DNA from: Actinomycetes bacterium
Lineage (GTDB): Bacteria > Actinomycetota > Acidimicrobiia > Acidimicrobiales > JAJYPT01
Length of the DNA stretch: 20,655 nucleotides
Reading direction: 5' to 3'
NCBI GenBank assembly: GCA_021795135.1
Contig: JAJYPT010000014.1
Location: 1-20,655 of the forward strand
Shown: positions 16,145 through 20,655 of the stretch, one piece after another
Numbering within the stretch: the first letter of the stretch is position 1
Layout of the letters: every line of letters begins with the position of its first letter
Made by a program: the position numbers and the translations under genes
The notes under the pieces: model-generated
The model's database searches: none
What the model saw: only the letters and a program-made list of their open reading frames with translations
What the model was told of the DNA's origin: nothing

Positions 16145-16728
16145 TTACTTTTTGCCAAATGTCGTAAAGCTGACCTCAATAGATCTTCTATTGGAATCTG
16201 CGATAATGAATTATCTTCAAAAAGCAAAGATGATACTCGAACTATTTCTTCATTGGAATATCCTAATTCAACTAAAGCCTCGCGAAGGTCATTTCTATTT
16301 GAATCAAAAATTGGCTCTGTTTGTAGATTACCCAACTTGTTTCCTAGTTCTAAAAGTAGACGAGTTGAGGTTCTCTTGCCCAAGCCTGGAACCATACTTA
16401 GGGCATCTAGATCTTTGGTTGATATAATTTTTTCTAACGAAGATGGAGAATGGGTATTCAATATAGACATTGCTAGTCCTGGTCCAACTCCATGGGTTGA
16501 TAACAAAAGCTCAAAAGTTTTCCTTTGAACCACATCTATAAAACCATAAAGAATTATACCCTCATCTTTTATACGGGTATGTATATGTAATTTAAGAGAG
16601 GATTTAGTAGATATTTGTGCAAAAAATCCCAATAGAACTGTTACTCGATAGCCTATTCCGCCTACTTCAAATAAAATCTCATGATCGCTAAGTACTTCTT
16701 CAACTGTGCCTTTCAATGAACCAATCAA
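16141..16728 (-). CDS. ruvA: Holliday junction-binding protein RuvA
   Basis: Tetrameric junction-binding subunit that loads RuvB, 195 residues. It shows the OB-fold domain I (about 1-65, MIGSLKGTV.. to GFIDVVQRKTFELLLSTHGVGP), a helix-hairpin-helix domain II with VGPGLAMSIL and VPGLGKRTSTRLLLEL, and a small C-terminal domain III (about 148-195) that contacts RuvB. The start is TTG at 16728: the conserved MIG.LKG opening fixes the residue, and GAGG lies 4-5 nt upstream, overlapping the ruvC stop codon. It is 6 nt after ruvC. Confidence 0.96.
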   Translation of the reverse strand: MIGSLKGTVEEVLSDHEILFEVGGIGYRVTVLLGFFAQISTKSSLKLHIHTRIKDEGIILYGFIDVVQRKTFELLLSTHGVGPGLAMSILNTHSPSSLEKIISTKDLDALSMVPGLGKRTSTRLLLELGNKLGNLQTEPIFDSNRNDLREALVELGYSNEEIVRVSSLLFEDNSLSQIPIEDLLRSALRHLAKSK

Positions 16729-16734
16729 TTGACC

Positions 16735-17286
16735 TCACTTTGGTTTAGGCTTCAAATAATGATCCTTTTGTCCATTACTGTCAATGCTAGATTGATGATA
16801 AGCCACTTTAGTATTTTGCTTCATTAATGTTAAATGACATAAAGCTAAACCTAATGCATCTGCTACATCTGGAGGACTAGGAGTAGTAGACAATTTCAAA
16901 ATATGCTTTACCATTGACTGCATTTGATGCTTTTTAGCAGAGCCATATCCCGCTATGGCTTGTTTTACTTCATTGGAAGTATACTCAACCACTTCTGCTT
17001 TGTGCTTCATTGCCGATATTAGAACTATTCCGGCGGCTTGTGCCACAGCAATGGCAGTACGGGCATTGGTTTGAAAAAAAACTTTCTCCACAACAACAAC
17101 ATTTGGCTTTAGATTTATTAAAAGTTCTTCAATTTCATTAGATAATAACAAAAGGCGAGTTGGAGTATCTAATTTTGTATCAGTAGTAATTACTCCTGCA
17201 GCAATAGCAACAGGTCTTCCTTTATTACTACTGACACACCCATAGCCACATCTAGTTAAACCGGGGTCAACTCCTAAAACGAACAT
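16735..17286 (-). CDS. ruvC: Holliday junction resolvase RuvC
   Basis: Dimeric nuclease that cuts Holliday junctions, 183 residues. The four acidic active-site residues are in place: D7 (GVDPG), E67 (VVVEKVFF), D140 and D143 (PPDVADALGLA). NARTAIAVAQAAG (74-86) is also typical. Its presence argues against Bacilli, which use RecU instead. The start is ATG at 17286. No ribosome site is visible, but a TAATAT box ends 7 nt before the ATG, so a leaderless transcript from an internal promoter is possible. Confidence 0.96.
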   Translation of the reverse strand: MFVLGVDPGLTRCGYGCVSSNKGRPVAIAAGVITTDTKLDTPTRLLLLSNEIEELLINLKPNVVVVEKVFFQTNARTAIAVAQAAGIVLISAMKHKAEVVEYTSNEVKQAIAGYGSAKKHQMQSMVKHILKLSTTPSPPDVADALGLALCHLTLMKQNTKVAYHQSSIDSNGQKDHYLKPKPK

Positions 17287-17293
17287 TTGTTCG

Positions 17294-17299
17294 ATATTA
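17294..17299 (-). promoter_or_regulatory. Candidate -10 box for leaderless ruvC transcript
   Basis: TAATAT on the minus strand ends 7 nt before the ruvC ATG, so transcription would start at or next to the start codon. This is the same arrangement as at pdxS, and ruvC has no ribosome site. No convincing -35 was found, and TANNNT boxes are common in AT-rich DNA. Confidence 0.35.
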
Positions 17300-17352
17300 G
17301 CGCGAAAATAGTCTCAAAAGCTATAAATCTTTTAAATTTGACACTAAAAAAA

Positions 17353-18126
17353 TTAATCTTGTATCTGCTCAAGGATTTGATCAGGGACATCAAAATTAGC
17401 ATATACATTTTGGACATCATCATGATCTTCTAAAGCGTCTATTACCCTCAGCACTTTTCTAGCATCTGATTCGTTATCTAGTTCAATTACAGTATTAGAG
17501 ATCAATGTAGTTTCTGCTTGGGTAACCTCATATCCTTGCCCTTCAAGTACTTCTTTCAAAGAATGTACATCTGAGGCGCTACAAGTAAGGTTCCAAGAGT
17601 CTCCATTATCTACAAGATCTTCAGCCCCAGCCTCTAATCCTGCCATCATTACTTGATCTTCACTTGGAACAGCATTTCCATTGCTATCTTTTTTCTGGGT
17701 TACTACTACAATTCCTTTTCGCTCAAACTGCCAAGAAACAGATCCAGGTTCAGCCATAGAGCCGCCACTTTTAGCAAAAATATTACGGATCTCAGCGCCA
17801 GTGCGATTTCGGTTATCACTCAAACACTCAACTATTACTGCAACCCCTGCTGGAGCATACCCTTCATAAGTAATAGCTTCATAGCGAACACCTTCTAATT
17901 CCCCAGTTCCTCGTTTGACAGCTCTTTCAATTGTATCTAAAGGAACAGAAGCATCACGAGCTTTGGCAAATGCTGTACGCAATCCTGCATTAGAAGATAT
18001 ATCACTGCCACCTTCTCTAGCAGCTACTTCTACTTGACGGATAAGCTTGGCAAATAATTTTCCTCTTGCTTTATCCTGAGCTCCTTTTTTGTGTTTAATA
18101 GTCGCCCATTTAGAATGGCCTGACAT
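17353..18126 (-). CDS. yebC: YebC/TACO1-family translation factor
   Basis: A 257-residue YebC/PmpR-family protein. Long annotated as a transcriptional regulator, members are now linked to ribosome function, including relief of stalling at proline-rich stretches. The family opening MSGHSKWATIKHKKGAQDKARGK is unmistakable (partly quoted: SGHSKW, KHKKGAQDKARGK). It is followed by the conserved AIKRG-type helix (ERAVKRGTGE), YEGYAPAGVAVIVECLSDNRNRT-type core, and the GGSMAEPGSVSWQF segment. Length is standard. The ATG at 18126 has GGAGG 7 nt upstream, the strongest ribosome site in this operon, 12 nt after pdxT. The following gap to ruvC is 66 nt. Confidence 0.95.
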   Translation of the reverse strand: MSGHSKWATIKHKKGAQDKARGKLFAKLIRQVEVAAREGGSDISSNAGLRTAFAKARDASVPLDTIERAVKRGTGELEGVRYEAITYEGYAPAGVAVIVECLSDNRNRTGAEIRNIFAKSGGSMAEPGSVSWQFERKGIVVVTQKKDSNGNAVPSEDQVMMAGLEAGAEDLVDNGDSWNLTCSASDVHSLKEVLEGQGYEVTQAETTLISNTVIELDNESDARKVLRVIDALEDHDDVQNVYANFDVPDQILEQIQD

Positions 18127-18138
18127 TTCGAACCTCCG

Positions 18139-18738
18139 TTATAACAAAGAAAGAAACAACTGATGTAAACGACTGTCATTTGAAAGCTCTGGATGAAAAG
18201 CGCTTACAATAACAGATTCCTGTTTGCAAACTACAGGAATTCGTTCTCCTTGGTTGTCTAAGTAAGCAATAATTTCTACTTTTGGTCCAACAGCTTCAAC
18301 CTTGGGTGCTCGAATAAAAACTGCTCGAATAAAATGTTGAGCTGAATCGGAAAAAAAATCTGACTCCAGTTTTAAATCACATTCAAACGAATCAAGTTGG
18401 CGTCCAAAACCATTACGCCTAACACTTAGATCAATAGCATCAAAACTAAGTTGATCAGGTCTACCATCTAACACTTTTGAAGATAATAGAATCATGCCTG
18501 CACAAGTTCCAAATACAGGCATTCCAGAATGGATCTTTTCAGCTAAAGCCTCATCTAGATTATTTGCCCTCAACAACAAAGAGATAGTAGTAGATTCACC
18601 TCCAGGCAAAATAATGCCTTCTATGCCATCTAAATCTTTTGGTTCTCGGACTTGTACTACATTGACATTTAATTCTTTGAGCAAAAAAGCATGCCTAGCA
18701 ATATCACCTTGGAGGCCAAGGACACCTACTCGAGTCAT
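18139..18738 (-). CDS. pdxT: Pyridoxal 5'-phosphate synthase glutaminase subunit PdxT
   Basis: Class I glutamine amidotransferase that releases ammonia from glutamine for PdxS, 199 residues. The nucleophile is C79 in FGTCAGM and the triad is completed by H182 and E184 (AFHPELSNDSRLHQ). GVLGLQGD (5-12) and LPGGEST (44-50) are family motifs. The ATG at 18738 fits the family N terminus; the ribosome site (GTGAG, 9 nt upstream) is weak. It is 22 nt after pdxS, so the two subunits should be co-transcribed. Confidence 0.96.
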   Translation of the reverse strand: MTRVGVLGLQGDIARHAFLLKELNVNVVQVREPKDLDGIEGIILPGGESTTISLLLRANNLDEALAEKIHSGMPVFGTCAGMILLSSKVLDGRPDQLSFDAIDLSVRRNGFGRQLDSFECDLKLESDFFSDSAQHFIRAVFIRAPKVEAVGPKVEIIAYLDNQGERIPVVCKQESVIVSAFHPELSNDSRLHQLFLSLL

Positions 18739-18760
18739 AAAATAGAACTCACTTAGCTTA

Positions 18761-19654
18761 TTACCAGCCTCTTTCGGCTAATTTAACTTCTAATTTATCT
18801 ATCTCATAACCAGGCATAGCTTCACCTAGACCTTTGCTAACTTTTGCTATTAAAGCAGCGTCTTGATAATTAGCAGTAGCTTCTACGACTGCCCTTGCCA
18901 TTCGAGCAGGGTCAGACGATTTAAAAATTCCCGAACCAACAAAATTAGCTTGAGCGCCCATTTGCATAACCAAAGCTGCATCTGCAGGGGTAGAAATCCC
19001 ACCTGCGCAAAACAAAGGGACTGGTAGATTTCCAGTAGAAGCTACCTCTTGAACTAAAGAAATAGGAGCTTGGAGTCTTTTTGCCCACTCAAATAATTCA
19101 GCTGAATCAGCTTGAGTCAACTTGGCAATATCACCTCGGATGGAACGAAGATGACGAACAGCTTCAACTATATTTCCCGTTCCAGCTTCTCCTTTAGAGC
19201 GAATCATGGCTGCTCCTTCGGAAATACGCCGAAGAGCTTCACCAAGATTATTTGCCCCACAGACAAAAGGAATCTCGAATTTCCATTTATCAATGTGATG
19301 AGCATCATCTGCTGGTGTTAAAACTTCACTTTCATCTATATAGTCAACCTTTAAAGACTGAAGGACTTGAGCTTCTACAAAATGACCTATGCGAGCTTTT
19401 GCCATTACAGGAATAGTAACTTCTTCTTGTATTGCCTCAATAAGGCTTGGATCGCTCATACGAGCTACCCCACCATCTCTACGTATATCAGCGGGGACTC
19501 TTTCCAAAGCCATTACTGCAACAGCTCCAGCATCTTCTGCTATGCGAGCTTGTTCTGGAGTAACAACATCCATTATTACTCCGCCTTTGAGCATTTCAGC
19601 TAATCCGCGTTTGACTAAATCAGTACCAGTTGACCTTTTATTTACTTGTTCCAC
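18761..19654 (-). CDS. pdxS: Pyridoxal 5'-phosphate synthase lyase subunit PdxS
   Basis: Builds pyridoxal phosphate (vitamin B6) from ribose 5-phosphate, glyceraldehyde 3-phosphate and ammonia from PdxT. 297 residues, a TIM barrel of the usual length. D29 (GGVIMDVV), K86 (MAKARIGH) and K154 (IRSKGE) match the catalytic residues of the family, and ALERVPADIRRDGGVARMSD is diagnostic. The start is GTG at 19654. There is no good ribosome site, but a promoter with TAGAAT ends 7 nt before the GTG, which suggests a leaderless mRNA. It lies 57 nt after the M48 protease gene and probably heads the pdxS-to-tgt operon. Confidence 0.97.
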   Translation of the reverse strand: MEQVNKRSTGTDLVKRGLAEMLKGGVIMDVVTPEQARIAEDAGAVAVMALERVPADIRRDGGVARMSDPSLIEAIQEEVTIPVMAKARIGHFVEAQVLQSLKVDYIDESEVLTPADDAHHIDKWKFEIPFVCGANNLGEALRRISEGAAMIRSKGEAGTGNIVEAVRHLRSIRGDIAKLTQADSAELFEWAKRLQAPISLVQEVASTGNLPVPLFCAGGISTPADAALVMQMGAQANFVGSGIFKSSDPARMARAVVEATANYQDAALIAKVSKGLGEAMPGYEIDKLEVKLAERGW

Positions 19655-19661
19655 ACTCTAT

Positions 19662-19690
19662 ATTCTAGTACGAATCAAATTTAGTTTTAA
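19662..19690 (-). promoter_or_regulatory. Leaderless-type promoter for pdxS operon
   Basis: On the minus strand TTAAAA (19690-19685; 4 of 6 matches to TTGACA), a 17-nt spacer and TAGAAT (19667-19662; 5 of 6 matches to TATAAT). The -10 ends 7 nt before the GTG start of pdxS, which would put the first transcribed base at the start codon. The lack of a ribosome site agrees with this; leaderless mRNAs are common in Actinobacteria. Confidence 0.55.
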
Positions 19691-19711
19691 CACCTTTGCA
19701 AAATTTAACTT

Positions 19712-20473
19712 TTAGAGCTCTTTCAAAGCTTCTATACGTTCAAATAAATAATTTTTAGAAACATTATTAGAAGAACTTTGTTGTCCAGACTTATTTAAAG
19801 ATGGTTTTAACCATAAAAAACTTATTGCTGGGGAAGAATTTGCAACATATTCAGATTTGGAAATTTTATCCAATGCAGAAACAAGTGCAGGAGGATATCT
19901 AGTTAAAAATAAAGCATTTTTATCGGCTACAGATTCTTTTCCTGTTGTATTGAGTACTTTCCCCAATATAAATTCAGCAGATAGAAAATTAATTATAGGG
20001 GCAAAAAGCATAACTGCTATGGTAGCGGGAAGAATATCTAAAGTTTTTATATGACTAAGTTCATGAGCACAAATAGCTTCTAGTTCTACTATTGATAAAG
20101 CATCAAGAAGCCCCCGAGTAAACACGATACAAGAATTATTATAATTTGTTCCTATACTAAAAGCATTTATAGCTGGACTATCTACCACATAAGCATCAGG
20201 AATAGGAAGTCCAGCTCCTATGCATAGTCCTTCAATAATATTGTAAAAGTTTGCGTTCTTTATGGGATCAGCTGGAACAGCTTTTGAAATAGATAAAGCA
20301 AAATGAGTAGCTTTGACCCAAATAAAAAAGCCTCCTACTACCCCTAAAATAAGACCTATCCCTAAAGATAAGGTGATGGGTAATACGATACTGAGCACAA
20401 GACCAATAACAGCAAAACAAATTATGCTAAATAGCAGAATTAGAATTACTGCTTTTCTTTTATTCTCCTTCAT
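19712..20473 (-). CDS. M48-family (HtpX-like) membrane zinc metalloprotease
   Basis: Membrane-bound protease with the M48 layout, 253 residues from ATG at 20473. Two N-terminal membrane helices (about 8-30 and 33-54) come first. The zinc motif HELSH (137-141) follows, then ESVAD (180-184), which supplies the third ligand Glu180. Such proteins degrade damaged membrane proteins in quality control. It is shorter than typical HtpX (about 290). Two hydrophobic stretches flank the catalytic motif (about 148-170). The frame extends to a TTG at 20488, but neither start has a good ribosome site; the ATG gives a conventional Lys-rich N terminus. A strong inverted repeat lies 36 nt upstream. Exact orthology to HtpX is uncertain, so no symbol is given. 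Confidence 0.88.
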   Translation of the reverse strand: MKENKRKAVILILLFSIICFAVIGLVLSIVLPITLSLGIGLILGVVGGFFIWVKATHFALSISKAVPADPIKNANFYNIIEGLCIGAGLPIPDAYVVDSPAINAFSIGTNYNNSCIVFTRGLLDALSIVELEAICAHELSHIKTLDILPATIAVMLFAPIINFLSAEFILGKVLNTTGKESVADKNALFLTRYPPALVSALDKISKSEYVANSSPAISFLWLKPSLNKSGQQSSSNNVSKNYLFERIEALKEL

Positions 20474-20508
20474 ATTGATAATTACCAAGCCCTACTTGTT
20501 TTCTACAT

Positions 20509-20535
20509 AATGCTTAGGTATTAGACCTAAGCATT
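20509..20535. repeat. Perfect 11-bp inverted repeat upstream of the M48 protease gene
   Basis: AATGCTTAGGT (20509-20519) and ACCTAAGCATT (20525-20535) are exact reverse complements around a 5-nt centre. It lies 36-62 nt before the M48 ATG and 31 nt after the stop of the upstream partial gene. On the minus strand no T-run follows, so it is a poor terminator for the upstream gene; on the plus strand GTTAAATTTTTG follows, but no plus-strand gene ends here. An operator, or a hairpin in the leader or junction mRNA, fits better. Confidence 0.8.
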
Positions 20536-20566
20536 GTTAAATTTTTGTCTTAATTAAATATTACTT

Positions 20567-20655
20567 CTACATGATCAATTTAGCCTTGCCTATACGAATA
20601 TAGGTTTCAAGATAAAACGATGCTAATTTATCCATTGAAAACTCTTGAACTCTAA
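20567..20655 (-). CDS. C-terminal fragment, possibly a family-4-type glycosyltransferase (5' end outside window)
   Basis: A minus-strand frame is open from the right edge and ends at TAG (20567-20569), giving 28 residues. The sequence FSMDKLASFYLETYIRI resembles the last helix of GT4 glycosyltransferases, which often end with a Ser/Trp-Asp, Ala and Tyr-containing helix. In Actinobacteria a PimA-like mannosyltransferase often precedes pdxS by one or two genes, which fits. With so few residues the call rests mainly on context and could be wrong; it may even be a chance open frame. Confidence 0.4.
   Translation of the reverse strand, partial: RVQEFSMDKLASFYLETYIRIGKAKLIM

Noticed and set aside
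20589..20604. CCTATA-CGAA-TATAGG hairpin near the right edge
   Set aside because: It is a 6-bp AT-rich stem inside the probable coding end of the partial gene, and is expected by chance.
1..20655. Mobile elements, CRISPR arrays, toxin-antitoxin or defence systems
   Set aside because: No transposase, integrase, spaced repeat array or defence gene was found; the window is conserved housekeeping sequence apart from the two membrane proteases.

Overview
This is an AT-rich bacterial chromosome segment (GC looks like the mid-30s percent by eye; not counted). It is dense with housekeeping genes, nearly all on the minus strand. The run pdxS-pdxT-yebC-ruvC-ruvA-ruvB, then queA-tgt, yajC-secD-secF, relA, hisS, aspS, rarA, alaS matches the order typical of Actinobacteria. 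The yebC-to-alaS part is also shared with Clostridia, but pdxS-pdxT directly before yebC-ruvC and an actinobacterial-type AlaRS motif 2 favour Actinobacteria. Low GC, short gaps and the absence of commonly interspersed genes (apt, a peptidyl-prolyl isomerase, an MBL hydrolase) suggest a streamlined lineage, perhaps a marine Acidimicrobiia relative. That placement is inference.

Layout, read along the minus strand from the right edge. (1) A 28-residue C-terminal scrap of a gene, possibly a glycosyltransferase, enters at the right edge. (2) An M48 (HtpX-like) membrane metalloprotease follows a perfect 11-bp inverted repeat. (3) pdxS-pdxT-yebC-ruvC-ruvA-ruvB-queA-tgt (19654 to 12967) form a likely operon. 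It makes pyridoxal phosphate, a translation factor, the Holliday-junction resolvasome and queuosine-tRNA, and a promoter that would give a leaderless mRNA sits in front of pdxS. (4) A 219-nt gap holds tandem repeats and a promoter with a perfect TATAAT. (5) yajC-secD-secF-relA-hisS-aspS-rarA (12747 to 3080) form a second likely operon for protein export, (p)ppGpp turnover, two tRNA synthetases and a replication-linked AAA+ ATPase. (6) A single plus-strand gene, a CPBP-family intramembrane protease at 2242-3006, breaks the rarA-alaS synteny. (7) A 383-nt divergent intergenic region leads to alaS, which runs off the left edge.

Several genes are tightly coupled: ATGA at ruvA/ruvB, TTGA at queA/tgt, TAGTG at relA/hisS and a 14-nt overlap at hisS/aspS. 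Nine of the 18 visible start codons are TTG or GTG.

No mobile element, CRISPR array, tRNA, rRNA or obviously new multigene system was found. The points most worth a second look are a shared acidic repeat in the YajC and SecF tails, the inverted repeat before the M48 protease, the leaderless-type promoters, and the orphan CPBP protease.
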